Shown here one piece after another: positions 12,531 through 26,088 of a stretch of DNA of 64,000 nucleotides. Positions within the stretch are counted from its first letter, which is position 1; every line of letters starts with the position of its first letter. The notes below the pieces were generated by a model, which was not told the DNA's origin, made no database searches, and saw only the letters and a list, made by a program, of their open reading frames with translations. Origin of the DNA: Citrus sinensis. Lineage: Eukaryota; Streptophyta; Magnoliopsida; Sapindales; Rutaceae. The stretch lies in assembly GCF_022201045.2 (NCBI RefSeq), contig NC_068560.1, positions 34,869,001 through 34,933,000 on the forward strand. Reading direction: 5' to 3'. The position numbers and the translations under genes were made by a program.

Positions 12531-15023
12531 GGCGGTGACCCAAACCTCACTGGATCACCTCTGTGCCCTCCTCCAAACCGCAGTCCCACTGAAGTCAATA
12601 CATACATAATGTAGCATTGCTAAATCCTATCTATATGTCGTTGTCCACTCAAATTTTCTAGTCAAAGAGGGTTAAACTGAGCTAAGGTGTATTAGTTTTG
12701 CTTGATTTCGAGCTAGACACTCCATAACACTCTCATCTCCAGTCTCAAAATTCTTTAGAATTTGCTAGAGTAGTGTAGCATGTGGCTTGTACATGAATTT
12801 TTTATTTTTATTTTTATTTTTAGAATACTCTAGGCATTTGCTAGGTATGAGAACTCTCACTAACCTTTAAAAACTTTCTACACTTCAAATTATCTATAAT
12901 TAGGTAACCATTCTTTATAAATAAGACATGACATTTATATTTTCAACATATAAGATATAAAACACGAATTGTCAGTAATTCAAACAACTTATAAACTCTT
13001 TTATAAATATTCTTTGTGAATAAAATATTTTCTCTTGGGTATATTACACTTTTTTCTCTAATTTTTCCGCAAATATTTTAACTCAGGTAGTTGAAAAATT
13101 TAAGAACTACTTAACAATTTTCGAACAAGAGTTATTATATAAGTAACTCACGAAATCACTGCCCAAGACACTCATCTGGTGACGTATAGCTCTTCTTTAT
13201 TAGCACATCAGACATGTATAAGTACACATGTATGAAAACCAGAGAAGAATTGAGATAATGGGAGCTTTCACATGTTTGTTTGTTCGTGCATTTTGTTGAT
13301 TCGTTTTGTTTGATTGCCACGTAGATGGTGTGCGACTCGTGTGTTGTCACAAACCTGCCACATAATCTTCAGTTGTCACACAAATAGACTGGCTCTTTAT
13401 TTTTATGACACTTGATTGTATTATATACACGAGTTTATTATATTCAATTATCTAAAATATAAATTTTTATATCCAATTTCGTATACGTAACACTCATCTC
13501 CAAATTTATAACGTGATATGAGCGGATGCAAATATAAGTTACAACTAGTACCGTTATGAATTGTAATTTTAAATAATGCGTCGCTTTCTAAATGGCCCTT
13601 TTCATAAAGTCTATATGTATTGCTGTTATCTTTTACTGAAGAATAAATCAGATACTAATCACGAGTCTCAATCTCGCAGATGTTATATAAATATTATCGC
13701 TCGTATAAAGCTTTATTACCGTATAAACAACATTCTCTACGTGTCGTATTCTTTTTGTCATGGAAGATGGAATTTGAATTGCTCCACGTGTTCACATTTC
13801 TGTTCGAAAAATTAATTCAATCGTGGTCCAACATCTTGCATTTGCGACATTATATATGTGATCAATTTATATATATATATATATATATATAATGACTTAA
13901 CGACTTGTGCAGCGAAAAGATATCCAGATTCTTCTTCAAAGCTTTTTAAGCTTAATAGTTTTTTCATCAATCGAATAAATGACAGGGGCAAGTCTTTTAA
14001 CATATTAATTTAACATGGGTCGATTACGAATTTATGTATGAGTAAGTGGCCGTTTACGTTTTGGTTTGGTTTAAAAAAGTCTAAAAATAATTTTAAAATT
14101 TTAAAAATTAATTTTAATATTTAAATTTTTTTAAAAAAAAATTATATTCGATAAAATTACTTCATTCTACTATAGATTTTAAAGTAGGGAATGAGTTGTT
14201 TTTAAAATTTAATTTTAAAAATTAATTTTATAATTAATACAATTCTATATATATCTTCATTATATTATAAAAATTTAAATTTATGTTCATTAATTAAGAA
14301 ATAAAATCATTAATTTTAAGCGATTATTATTATTACCATTGATATAACAAAATTTTTTTGATACTATAAAACATTTATTTTAATTATTAATTATTATATG
14401 TACATAATAAAAATATTTTACATACATCCTATAAAAATGTAAATAAATTTTTTTCAATATTATATTTAATTTGTCATTTAAATTCTTTCAGTAGTTTAAT
14501 AATAAGATTTACCGCATACATATAACTACTTTTAAAAATTACAGCACTTTTAAAAATATATTCTACCAAACATCTAACATAATCTCATCAAAACTAATCA
14601 TTTCTACAACATAACTAATAATTATTATTATTTTAAAGTCATGAATATATCCCTTTTTTTTTATTTGTTGTTGTTGTTAAACATGACCTTTTATTGTGTC
14701 TAATCGACAAAAATTCATTCAAAATAAATCTCATTTGAGACTTTCATGTTATGTTTCGCCACTTAAGCATCAATAATTAAGCTGAAAAATATGAATTTTA
14801 TTTTGTGTTGGGTGATTTTTATGTTATACATCAGAGAGACATTATCTAAAAAAATTATGAAATTATTGTATAAAAAAATAGAAAATACCTAATTATAAAT
14901 TTAGATTAATTTTCTTTTTTAAAATATATAAACCCTATTCACTTATCAGTAAACACCGACTCTTATCTTTCATCATTTTTTTAATTTGTGTGACCTCATC
15001 AAACATAATAGCTTGTACATAGA
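12531..15023. other. AT-rich spacer
   Basis: About 2.5 kb with no convincing gene on either strand. There is a (TA)n microsatellite at about 13868-13892 and very AT-rich sequence at 14040-14640. Confidence 0.6.
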
Positions 15024-15032
15024 GTCTGTGCG

Positions 15033-15184
15033 GGACTTGACTAGCTTACAGATTCTGTAAGCTACAGACTGCAGCATCAGCCGTTGGATGTGGTTGGACG
15101 TGGAGTGAGAAACTAAACAATAGAAAATCGGATGGTGGGATGACGGGAGATGTTTGATACAGAATCTGTACCATAGACAGGTCC
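15033..15184 (-). mobile_element. Mutator-like MITE, family A copy 1
   Basis: This 152 bp element is bounded by a perfect 9-base TSD, GTCTGTGCG, at 15024-15032 and 15185-15193. The ends are inverted repeats starting GGAC(T/C)TG, with a near-palindromic TACAGATTCTGTA motif just inside each end. The same sequence occurs inverted at 37948-38089 and a diverged relative lies at 35189-35341. It has no coding capacity, so it must have been moved by a transposase elsewhere. It ends about 250 bases upstream of the oxidoreductase ATG. Confidence 0.9.
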
Positions 15185-15324
15185 GTCTGTGCGACCGCTT
15201 ATATGGAGAGTTTTGTATATTAAAATACAAAGTATGTATATATGTATATAACAATTTAACAGGAGGGAGGGAACTACACATCTCTAATAAGTAATAAGCG
15301 AGTTTTCCAAAATTGTAGGGATCT

Positions 15325-15338
15325 TTATATTATTATAC
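15325..15338 (+). promoter_or_regulatory. possible TATA region of the oxidoreductase gene
   Basis: A TTTATATTATTATA tract lies about 100 bases upstream of the ATG at 15437, a normal plant spacing once a short 5' UTR is allowed. It is a weak call in AT-rich DNA. Confidence 0.35.
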
Positions 15339-15436
15339 CAACTCTGGTAATTTAATAGCCGCTCGGCTCTCCTTTCATTCAGACCAGTAAAGCAGGTGCG
15401 CAGCCGGCCCCCACGATTACGATTGCGCTTAGACAA

Positions 15437-18430
15437 ATGGCGACAGAATCCCAAGCAGCAATCCGCTTCGGCATAATCGGCGCCGCGGACATAGCACGCA
15501 AGCTCTCACGCGCCATAACTCTGGCTCCAAACGCCGTCCTATCAGCCGTCGCGAGCCGCTCTCTCGAGAAAGCCACTAACTTCGCCAAAGCCAACAACTT
15601 CCCACCTGATGCCAAAGTCTACGGCTCCTACGAGGCCTTGCTCGATGACAAGGATATCGACGCCGTCTACTTGCCGTTACCGACGTCGATGCATGTCAAA
15701 TGGGCCATCTTTGTCGCCCAAAAAAAGAAGCATCTGTTGATGGAGAAGCCTGTGGCTTTGAACGTAGCGGAGTTTGATGTGATCTTGAAAGCTTGCGAGG
15801 AAAATGGGGTGCAGTTAATGGATGGTACCATGTGGGTGCATAATCCCAGGACGGCTCAAATGAAAGAGTTTGTTTCTGATCCGCAGCGTTTTGGCCAGCT
15901 CAGAACGGTAATCATTGTCTAACTAGTTGATTTTGTTCTGTTTTCTCTTTAATTTTATTGATTAAAAATTTTAAATCATCTCTTTGAAGTAATTCTGCTT
16001 GATTATTAACTAATTTTTTTTCATTATTTTAAATTAAGAGTAATACATCTAATGCCCTGGAATGAAAGATAATTTTAAACCTTGTGTCCGCACGAAATGA
16101 GTAGTTTTATATTAAATAAAAATACATGTGTAGGCTGGTTATATAAAATGCCTAGCAGAAGCCCAACATTTTACATTCTTCATTCTTTTTCTCAGTCATC
16201 ACTCTCTTGATTGTTTTTGTAGATGCATATTTGTGTAGTATGTGCGCGTGCAAATGTTGTATTGTGGTGGGTTGTAGGGTTATAAAATTGCTTACTAAGG
16301 GAAATTTGTTTCTTTCTGGATTGTTGCTTGGCTTGCTGCAAAGGCTGTCATTGGCGCGTTTGTTTGCATAACAGACAAAATCCAATATCAAAACTTTCAT
16401 TGAATGGTTTCATTAAATCTGCATTGATCTTGAACTTTAGGAAGTTTTTAGTTGAGCTGAAGGCTTTGATCAGTTTCAAGCACGGTGGCATTTTTTCATT
16501 CATTTTTGGAAAATTATCCATGCACCAACTTTGTTTTTAGGGAAATTATAATTAAAAAAATTAGCATGATAATTTTTAAATGAACTTATAATTATAAATA
16601 ATTAAACATCTTAGATTTTGAGATTTATTTGTTTTATTAAATTCATAGGTACTCTTGTAATTATAACATTTTTATTTTTCAAAATTTTGTAGAGTAAGAT
16701 ATCTTTTAATTCATTTTGGGGTAAAAGGGTCATTTGTTAGTGTCAAAGTGGTTGATTGATGCAAGTTTAAAAACAAAAGTAGTGCAAAGAACATGCCAAA
16801 ATTTTGTGGTGGTTTGATATACATATGACAAAACAAAGGTGGTTCATAGATAATTTCCTTTTTTTTTAAAAATTTGGGTTCCCCAGGAACCATAAGAGTA
16901 AAAGATGTATTAGCTGAGATGTAGTGCCTGTTTGGTATGGCTTATTTAAGAGCCATAAGTGCTTATTTAATCGTATAAGCACTTTTTAAATTTTTTTATA
17001 GTGTTTGGTTATTTTTTTAGTAGAGTTTTTTTAGCTTAAATAAGCTAATTTACCTCTACTAGCAAAAGCCCAAAATTTGAGCTTTTGGGAGTAGAGGTTA
17101 TAAAGCTTTTCTAAAAATATATAATATAAAAAATATCACATAGTTTAATGGTTCAAAAGTGCGTTTTTTATTGACAACCAAACACCCAATGACTTTTTGT
17201 CCGAAAGCTCTATTGGTATAAGCTCTACTGCTATAAGCTCTACTGTTATAAGCTCTATTTAATAAGCTGTACCAAACGGAGCCGTAGTACAAAGTGATTA
17301 TGTCCATACTGTTGACACACTCTTATATGATTCTCATTTTGAAATCCTGGCTAGTTTGCCATATTCATTACATGCAGTAAAAATCCTGCGAAATCAAATT
17401 TTTAATATTGTTGTGCTTTAGCCGGACTCAGAGGCATATAAAAGTAAATCCTGGTTCGAGGAGATGTGCTGACCATAGCCTGTCATCTACATCTTGTTCT
17501 GTCATCTACATCTTGTTCGGCCAATTCTCTATGCTAACATTGAACTTGGTAAAATGAAATGATTGAATAATAATTGAAGAATGAGATTATTTAGGAATAT
17601 ACATTGAATGGTAAGATTGTGCATTGAATTTTTGGTAGTAGATCCATAATCTAAAAAGTGTTTAGGATTTTTCCAGAAGAAATGAATCAAAAGATATGGT
17701 AAAGTTAGGACAGGGATTGTATGTGGTCTACCCACTGCTAGAGTGCCACCAAGTTCTCTTTCAAATTGACCATGTGTTATCACTTTTAAAATGATCTCTT
17801 TCTGCTCTGCAGATGCACAGCTGCTTCTCATTTGCTGGTGATGCTGAATTCCTCAAAAATGACATTCGTGTTAAGCCAGATCTTGATGGTCTTGGTGCTC
17901 TTGGTGATGCTGGTTGGTATGGCATCCGGTCAATCCTGTGGGCAAATGATTATGAGTTGCCAAAAACGGTTATAGCCATGCATGGCCCTGTTCTCAATGA
18001 AGCAGGGGTGATTTTATCTTGCGGAGCTTCTCTACATTGGGATGATGGCAGAGTAGCAACTTTCAGTTGCTCCTTTTTAGCAAATATGACGATGGACATA
18101 ACTGCTACTGGAACTAACGGATCCCTGCAGCTTCATGACTTCATCATTCCTTTCCGAGAGGAGGAGGCCTCTTATTTCACAAATACTAGATGCTTTTTCA
18201 ATGATCTTGTGACAGGATGGGAACCATTGCCAAGTGAGCACGTCGTAACCACAGATATTCCTCAGGAAGCTTGCATGGTGAGAGAGTTTTCCCGCTTGGT
18301 TGCAAATATTAAAAATGGTTCGAAGCCAGAGCAGAAGTGGCCAATCATAAGTAGGAAGACACAGCTAATTATTGATGCTGTCAAGACATCTATTGAAAGA
18401 GGTTTCGAGCCTATTGAGATTAAGTGGTAA
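15437..18430 (+). CDS. GFO/IDH/MocA-family NAD(P)-dependent oxidoreductase, 2 exons
   Basis: This is a Rossmann-fold dehydrogenase of the glucose-fructose oxidoreductase / inositol dehydrogenase / MocA type, like the uncharacterised Arabidopsis protein At4g09670. The substrate is unknown, probably a sugar or polyol derivative, and there is no clear targeting signal. Exons are 15437-15907 and 17813-18430, with a phase-0 GT-AG junction, giving 362 aa, the length I recall for At4g09670. The nucleotide-binding turn [10 protein letters not shown] is at 11-20. The family EKP motif, whose Lys is catalytic, is at 103-105. The C-terminal domain contains [14 protein letters not shown] and ends EPIEIKW. 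The 1.9 kb intron holds an insertion-like element at about 16925-17284. A family A MITE lies in the promoter. Confidence 0.93.
16925..17284. mobile_element. MITE-like element in the oxidoreductase intron
   Basis: About 360 bp of AT-rich DNA has imperfect inverted ends. The left begins TGCCTGTTTGGTATGGCTTA, and the right end read backwards is GGCTCCGTTTGGTACAGCTT. Both continue into TTATT. Such GTTTGGT-ended elements are common plant MITEs. The flanks share GTAG, but this is too short to assign a superfamily. Near the right end a TAAGCTCTACTG-type unit repeats three or four times. It has no coding capacity. Confidence 0.6.
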
Positions 18431-21400
18431 ATAAGGCTTCTACTATGCTGTATTGGGTGTTTTCCTTAAAAATTTGAGTGTTGTTTACGCATTTGTAATA
18501 AGATTTCCAGATTCTTCGGCCATGTTCAGCATATGTAAGGTTTGCAGCTTGTGATGCGTTGTTTCTACTGTCTGTTTTGACGTGTAAGTAGTAGCCCCCA
18601 GTTTTCATCGCTTCAGACCCCATAAGTCGGGAACCCCCATTAAATAAATATCAATAGGGTGGTGGTAAACTAATGTAGTCCTTTACTCCAATAAGCCAGT
18701 AGTCAAAAAAAAAAATGTGCTGTGGTGTGGGCTTACAGCTTGAATCGCCCCGACCCATTTGGGCTAACACTTGGAGCTGTGGTTTAGTGGTCTGGGCCTA
18801 CGATGGGTTTCAGGGTTTGACCACCCGTTTTCTGTTGGCCAATCCGATGCATCGAGCAAGTTAAGCCCGCTTGTTTTTTTTTTTAACCCCCACTAAAGTC
18901 AGAATGTATTTGATACTATAATGTGTTAATTTTTTTTTTAATATTATCACTTTTTTTCCTTTTCCAAAGGCATTGGTGTGTGGACAAATCTCAAATTAAT
19001 TTTACGCCTACTTCTTAGATTTAAATTTAGATGGTCAGTTAAAATAAAGTTGTTTGAAAGATGAAAATTGCTTAGTTTGGTGCCGGTCTCTGGGGGCAAA
19101 TAAAGGATTAAATTGACTTTCAGAAAAATAGAAAAGAACTAAGGGAAATTTGAAGACGAATAAATTACCACTCAGGAGCTATAGGAGCTAGGACATTATT
19201 GGATGATTCCTTAAACTTAGCATTTTTTTCCCTTAACATTTTATTTTAAGAAGTCAAATTATTGAAGCTTTATAGATCAACACCCATGTGGCACAACGTG
19301 AGTGTCTATGGACATTTTAAATAACCCGAAATCAAGAGCAAAAGATCTCTGCCCATTTTGCTTTTAATCCAGATGGAATAACAAGATATTTATGGATCAA
19401 TTATTGTGTGTGGGATACAGAGAATTGACCCAAAAAGAAAAGTGTTACACTATTCATGAAGAACTCTTATCTTACATAGTTTAGAGAAATTATAAAGTTT
19501 GAACTTTGAAGTCATCCGAAGCTTTAATTTGTATCCTATTAGAATATTTTTTATTGCATAACAAATTTTTTTTTTTTTAAAAAAAAAAACGAAGCCCAAG
19601 ACCCCGCAAACGGCCATTTGTTTATTCTGACGTGAAGACAATAAAAAAGGCAAAACATATTAATCAACGTGTTCTTCAAAAATTTGCCTTCAAAGAAAAC
19701 CTCACGGTAAAACGAAACAGATTTCTAAGAATCCGTGTCAATAGCACGTGAAAAGCCAAAACACAATCACAAGTTGTAGTAAACTTTTAGCAAATTCTTG
19801 AATTGTGTGGCACTTTACAAATTAAAATTAAATAAACTTAATCGAAACTTGAGTTTTGATTTTATTTATGTTCATCTCAAAAAGGTTCAAAGAATGCAGT
19901 AAGCTAGAAGCTATAATTATTCGGGTAAGCTCTGACTGGACCTTCTATAACTATTACAATAATTACCAAGTAGGTCCTTGAAATTTAGTGTGAACTTTTA
20001 ACAAGATCTATCGCTAATAATTTATTGATAGAATGACTACACAATCGTTCTAATATTTAAACATATGCTGATAATTTTTAACTCACGATTATCGTGGTAC
20101 GTACTTTTTGATGTGTAGAATGGGTATTATATCCCTCCCAATAAATGCTTATTTGATCCATAATTTGAATTATTTACTTAATTAATTTTTATATTTTTAA
20201 AAATCATCCAAAGGATCCTTGTCTCATATATGTTTCCATTAAAATCTAATTAATTATCGTTTATTTCACCAGTTGCATGTAAGTTTTTTTTTTTTTTTTT
20301 TGAATTTTAGGTTATATCATACAAAACTATTATATTACCCATGAAAAGCTAGATACAACAGCTGTGAAAGAAATGTTAGAGTTATTTTGTATAATTATTG
20401 AAAATACATGTATTAACTGGATAATTAGCTCAAATTATAAAAACGAATGAATATTTATCTTAAATTAACAATACAATTTTCAACTTTAACCTATTACTTT
20501 CTTATAATTTTCATAACATCTCGTTACCTTATCATGTAAAAAATTTCACAACAAAACTCATCTTAATCACAAAATTGTCGCTTTTTTCTTATTTTGACAT
20601 TAGAAATACAATAGGATATTATAAAAATTACAAGGAGCTAAAGGATAAAAACTAGAAGTTGTAGGACAGAAAGTGTCAATCTCCCAAAGGACAACGTTTA
20701 CATAGATAGCATCGAAGATTGATAATCGGCATAATAATCATTAATCACTCAACAATTTAGCTAAATAAAAATACCTTATAATGACCCCATAATATTTCCT
20801 TCCATCGGCCGTACGTGGAGGAGAGTATTATGAGTGCTAGCCTAGACCCAACATTCTTCTAGGAGCGAGCACATTTCCCTTTGGTTCTAATTGACTTCGA
20901 GTGAAACCTAAATGCACGTTAATAATTTAGACTGCAGATTACTAGGAAGGCTTGGTGGGTCGCTTTTCCAATGACATTGGCTTTCTAAAATCTAAATTAA
21001 TTGGTTGTAAACTTAGTAATAAGTTTTCTAGAATCAGAATCCCTCCAATAAAATATTACTATATTGAAGGTCTAAATTTATGCAATAGCAACACAGCTCG
21101 TTATGGAACATTGGCTTTTTCTCATGGGATAACGAACAATCACATAATAAATTTATTGCTAGCTGAAGGTGAAGATAACAGGCTTGGAAATCGGACGTCC
21201 AGACCAGGATTGGCCAATTTGGATCCCATCCCAATCATGAATTGTGAGAAAAAAAATTGATCATGAATCTCATCTTGAATAGTAAATTGAAATAAAAAAA
21301 ATGTGTTATGATCCCATACTAATTAAAATTTAAAATCTCAATTAAAATTCTACATGTCCCGAACAACATGAGTTTATTATTATATACTGTAGATTTTATC

Positions 21401-22624
21401 GTAAATAATATGTCATATTCATATAATCGACAAATTATCTTTCTCTGTCTCTTTTCAATCAAATCGACTTATTGTCGTACAGAAATGACCGACATGTCAG
21501 ATCTTTGTACTTTATCAAACGGAGTTGTTGTATGTTTTTTAAAATACAAATTTAAATTTTATTTTACGTCAAAATCAAGACATTCAAGATCTCAATTAAG
21601 ATTTTCAATATCCTATATTCTTATTTGAATAGTAAATAAAAATAAAAAATTTATACCAAATTTTATATCGTTTGAGATGAGATCTCGAATTTGAAAAGTT
21701 AAGTTAGTCTTAGTGAATACTAAACCCACTTACTATAGAGTGGTTAGATAATACAAATAATTGAATATATTGTACTTCTAAATAAATATCTGATCACTCG
21801 TATATGTGAACGACATTGTTATCCATACGATTGATCTTTACCCATGCCATCTAATAAAACAAACACATATGACACACAACAAATAGAACAAAAGATTTGT
21901 GGCGAAAAGTGACAGAGCATACAAAAAATAAAACAATCAAATCAGAAAATCTTTTTACTCTCCACGAAATCATTCCGTCGGTAGCCATCAATATTTTCAA
22001 TAGGCCCCTAAGGAGAGAAAAGCGAAAAAGAAAGAACCACAAAATATCAAGGCTTCTCTTTTTTTTTTTTACTGACTTGTGAATCACGCAAGAAGACATG
22101 GTGTGCACGTGAGGTAAAGACACCTCGTGATGGTAAATGCGAAAAATCTCGAAGTGATTGAGTGAAAAATGGCCGACCTGATGATGATTCTTAAACTTAG
22201 CAAATATATCCAACACAACACGCCACCTCCTAGTTTCCGGCCCTAACACAGGCTTTTACCCACGCTCCGTGGCGGTAAGAAAATTTCATTTAACGTATGC
22301 CTTTGTAATTTTGTTCTGTGGGCCTATGATCCGACATTCATGGGCACAATTGCCGGAGGCCTGGATCTTGAGATCCCAACCCAGAATTTGTGTGTGCAGT
22401 TACATAATTTTCGTATCAATTATTGATTGAATTGCATACGATTCATTAGCAAATGTTATGAGCGCTTGACCTTTCGTAATTTTTTTTTTTTTGAAAAACA
22501 TCAATTGTTTTTCTTTTTCTTTTGTAATTATCCTAGTGAAGTTTATAAAGTGTATCATTTTTTTAATTTTCCCCTAACACTATTAGTTGATTTAATAGAA
22601 TATTAATAAAATGATTATTTTATC
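18431..22624. other. intergenic spacer
   Basis: The first ~230 bases are the probable 3' UTR of the oxidoreductase. The rest is AT-rich, with several homopolymer runs. Open frames at 20952-21260 (+) and 21851-22249 (-) show no recognisable domain and no splice context. I see no gene. Confidence 0.6.
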
Positions 22625-22844
22625 TTTTTTTTAGTCTTAACCACGAGGTATCATAGGAAGGGTCCCAACTGTGGGAAACACCTTTAAACCCGTACCACAA
22701 CCTAGATTATAAGTCCCTGCCGAATCGGGAGACACAAGTTCTCCTAACAAATGCGATTTCCCTGCAACTCAAACCGATGAGCAAACCCAGTCAAGCCACA
22801 TGAGAGACTCCATTGCCAGTGAAGCCAACACTTTGTTGGTTAAC
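22625..22844 (-). mobile_element. SINE-like retroposon, copy 1
   Basis: The reverse complement starts ACCAACAAAGTGTTGGCT, continues through GGAGAACTTGTGTCTCCC, and ends GATACCTCGTGGTTAAGACT plus a short A tail (a T run at 22625-22632 on +). The sequence matches the copies at 34046-34323 and 46042-46163. A clear TSD could not be fixed for this copy. Confidence 0.75.
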
Positions 22845-23185
22845 TAAATGACAAAAAAAAAAGATTTCATTTTGTAGTTATTAGGACAAATGATGGCTGC
22901 AAATTTAGCTATATAAACTCGTCAAATCTATTAATTAAAGATATAAAATCACCAAAATAATTGCTTTAACTAATTTGTAGCTCATTTACGGCATAAATTA
23001 AGAATCGTTGTTCATAAGCTCATATAATATATCCTAAATAACATATCTTAGATGGCAATAATAAATATTTAAGAACAATCAATCACCAACAAAAATAATC
23101 ATAGTTATTTAAAACATATTAAAAAATCATAAAACTAGTTACCAGAAACTTTAAACATTACAGCTTGTTTCTATTAATCCAAAAG

Positions 23186-23272
23186 AACAGCAGATTCTAA
23201 AAGTATCCAAAATAACAACCAATATTTTACAACAGATTCTAAAAGTATCCAAAATAACAATCAATATTTTTT
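23186..23272. repeat. two-copy ~42 bp tandem repeat
   Basis: The unit starting with (A)GATTCTAAAAGTATCC and continuing to a CAATATTTT end is present twice in a row, with about one mismatch between copies. Confidence 0.7.
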
Positions 23273-23470
23273 TTTAACATTCAAGGAAAAAATAGTCATT
23301 TCGTCTAATTTTTTTTAAAATCATCTAACGGCGCTAATGAAAAAGTGATATGCTTTGTAAACTTAAAGCTAAAAAAAATAATTTTAGTGTAATTTCAATA
23401 AAATGTAAAATATTCATTATATTTTTTATATTTTGTAACGTTGTTACTCTTAACTGATCAATTAAAAAAA

Positions 23471-23597
23471 GGCAAATGCTATGTTACAATTAATGTAACA
23501 TACACACTCAACAACAACCACACAAATTATATAGGCTCATTATTTATGTGATTGTTATTGAGTGTGTATGTTACATTAATTATAACATAGGACTCCC
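23471..23597. mobile_element. MITE with ~50 bp inverted repeats
   Basis: This 127 bp hairpin-forming element has arms reading ATGTTACAATTAATGTAACA and a close complement on the right, continuing through ACACACTCAA. It is flanked by the 9-base TTAAAAAAA at 23462-23470 and 23598-23606, consistent with Mutator-type insertion, although the TSD is A-rich. A related hairpin lies at 58687-58803. Confidence 0.8.
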
Positions 23598-23887
23598 TTA
23601 AAAAAATACATTCGTACGAACAAGTAATTCATAAAGAGTAGCTTTTCATTTTTGAAAGAATCAATAAAAAGTAGCTAAGACCACTCTTAGCTTCATCACT
23701 GGCTAGCTGATTTCATTTGACCCGGACTAAATTTCTCTCAAGATCTCCTCAATGATATAATATATCAACATCATGCAGACGTAGACGTATACACGACATT
23801 AACACGCTAGTCCTGAACTTTTTTAAAAATAAGATTTCAATTTCCCACAGTCAAATCCCTCCCTCCCACTACACCCATGCATACTCC

Positions 23888-23897
23888 TATTTATACC
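23888..23897 (+). promoter_or_regulatory. TATA box of the CYP78A gene
   Basis: TATTTATACC lies 93-102 bases before the ATG at 23990 and is followed by a pyrimidine-rich leader, the usual arrangement of a plant core promoter. Confidence 0.6.
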
Positions 23898-23989
23898 GAT
23901 CTCCCCTTTGCTCTTTCACCATTACAAACTTGATCCTCTCTATTTCTCTTTTCACTTGTGTGCCTTTTGTGCTTTGTCACTTTCCTATT

Positions 23990-25709
23990 ATGGATTCAAT
24001 AACTTCGATTTCTTTGGAGAACAAAAGCTTGCTGGTTTTCACACTCCCTGCAATCTTGCAAAACCAAAACTCGTGCAACATTTATGTGTTGGTCACAATT
24101 TTCGTTGCATTTTCATCCTTCGGCCTATTAACTTGGGCTTTCTCCTCCGGCGGCCTGGCCTGGAAAAATGGAAGAACCCAAATGGGTCGAGTTCCCATCC
24201 CCGGCCACCGCGGCCTACCTTTGGTAGGCAGCTTGTTCGGCTTGAGCCTCGGGTTGGCTCACCGTACCCTTGCTTGCATGGCTTACAACCAAGCTACCAA
24301 AAAGCTCATGGCTTTAAGCTTGGGCTCTGCTCCACTGGTTGTCACCTCTGATCCAGTCATCGCCCGTGAAATCTTAACCTCACCCCACTTTGCCAACCGT
24401 CCGATCAAGCAATCGGCAAAGAGCCTCATGTTTAGCCGAGCCATAGGGTTCGCACCAAACGGCTCTTACTGGCGGCTCCTGAGAAGAGTTGCATCAACTC
24501 ACTTATTTTCCCCCAAGCGCATTGCGGCTCATGAATCTGGGCGCCAGCTTGATTGCTTTGCTATGTTAAACGCCATAGCCAAAGAACAATCTATCAGTGG
24601 ATTTGTGGTTTTACGCAATCATTTACAAGTTGCTTCTCTTAACAACATAATGGGAACCGTGTTTGGCAAAAGATTCGATGCAGCGATGCAACTAAGCGAC
24701 GAGGCCAAAGGGTTGCATGAAATTGTCAGAGAAGGATTTGAAATATTGGGTGCTTTTAATTGGTCTGATTATTTGCCTTGGCTTAATTTTTTTTACGACC
24801 CTTTTCGTATCAAAGAACGTTGCTCAGTACTTGTTCCTCGCGTCAAGGATATTGTGAAGCAAATCATCAAAGAACGTCAACTTAATAAAGACAAGAGTAG
24901 CCTTTCTGATAATTCTGATTTTGTTGATGTTTTGCTCTCTTTGGATGGAGATGAAAAGCTCAATGAAGATGATATGGTCGCTGTTTTATGGGTTCGTATG
25001 TAAATTTATTTATTTTTCATTTTTTTAATTATTGTTACATTGATTAATTTTATTTGTATTTTTTCATTTTCAGGAAATGATCTTTCGTGGCACTGACACA
25101 ACTGCAATATTAACAGAGTGGGTGATGGCGGAGATGATTTTAAACCCTAACGTGCAAACCAAGCTTCAGCGTGAGCTTGACCTGGTCGTCGGTAACAAGA
25201 CCCTCACTGATGCTGAAGTTGCAAAGTTACCTTACCTGCAAGCTGTGATCAAGGAAACCTTACGTCTCCATCCGCCAGGTCCCCTTCTCTCGTGGGCTCG
25301 CCTCTCAACATCGGATGTCCACCTCAGCAATGATATGGTGATCCCAGCCAACACAACGGCGATGGTCAACATGTGGGCCATAACTCATGACCCAAATGTT
25401 TGGGATGAGCCCTGGGTATTCAAGCCAGAGAGATTCTCGAAGAGCCATGGTGGCACTGACGTGGACGTACGGGGCAATGATCTCAGGCTTGCGCCGTTCG
25501 GGGCCGGACGCAGGGTTTGTCCTGGGAAGAACCTAGGGCTTGTGACTGTGAGCCTTTGGGTGGCGAAGCTAGTGCAGCAATTTGAATGGGTTCAAGCCGA
25601 GGCTCACCATGTTGACCTAACTGAGCTGCTCAAGCTGTCTTGTGAAATGAAGAATCCTCTTCATGCTGTTGCCATTCCTAGAAATCGTGTTAATGCTTTT
25701 CAGGGCTAG
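23990..25709 (+). CDS. CYP78A7: cytochrome P450, CYP78A subfamily (CYP78A7-like), 2 exons
   Basis: CYP78A enzymes are ER-anchored monooxygenases that promote organ and seed growth non-cell-autonomously. Their substrate is unsettled. Exons are 23990-24991 and 25074-25709, GT-AG in phase 0, giving 545 aa, the normal length. ATG 23990 is chosen because the open frame upstream contains only a TTG. There is an N-terminal membrane segment at about 48-68. It is followed by the proline-rich hinge [10 protein letters not shown], then [20 protein letters not shown], which is highly typical of CYP78A. The I-helix reads FRGTDTTA (338-345), ExxR is ETLR (395-398) and the heme loop [10 protein letters not shown] has Cys483. 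The single intron just after AVLW is in the family position. Orthology to CYP78A7 rather than A5 or A10 is by resemblance only. Confidence 0.95.
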
Positions 25710-26088
25710 GGTCTAACTGGGGCTTTAATTTTCCTCAATATCCTTGGAATTTCGAAAATTGGATGGAAAAATAAATAAATTAGTTCATTACGGACTAAAT
25801 TAATACATGCATGTAAGGGTCATTAGTCCTGTTTAATATATGGTATAATAGTTTTATGTTTGTGTTTTTTTTTTAAAATTTTTTCTATCATTTTGAACCT
25901 ATTTGAATAAGTTGAACTTTACATTTTTTTTTGGAATATATAAAAAGAACAATAAAATTTGTATGATTATATATGATACATTACATGTATAATTTTTATC
26001 CAAGTATTGTTAAGATATATTTTTTTGTTGTTACTTTCGTTTTATTTGCTACTAATTAAATGTATACGTAATTATTATTATTATTTTT

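Noticed and set aside
14040-14640. GTTTGGTTT-tipped MITE in the AT-rich spacer
   Set aside because: Only one tip (CCGTTTACGTTTTGG) is visible. No matching inverted end or TSD was found.
20952-22249. Open frames of ~100-130 codons in the 18-23 kb spacer
   Set aside because: No motif, no splice context and no start context. Such lengths occur by chance across 64 kb.
21851-22249. 132-codon minus-strand frame suspected as a secreted protein
   Set aside because: Hydrophobic stretches come from T-rich DNA, and no family resemblance is seen.
23930-23989. N-terminal extension of the CYP78A gene
   Set aside because: The extension would need a TTG start. The first ATG in frame is 23990 and gives the usual CYP78A length.
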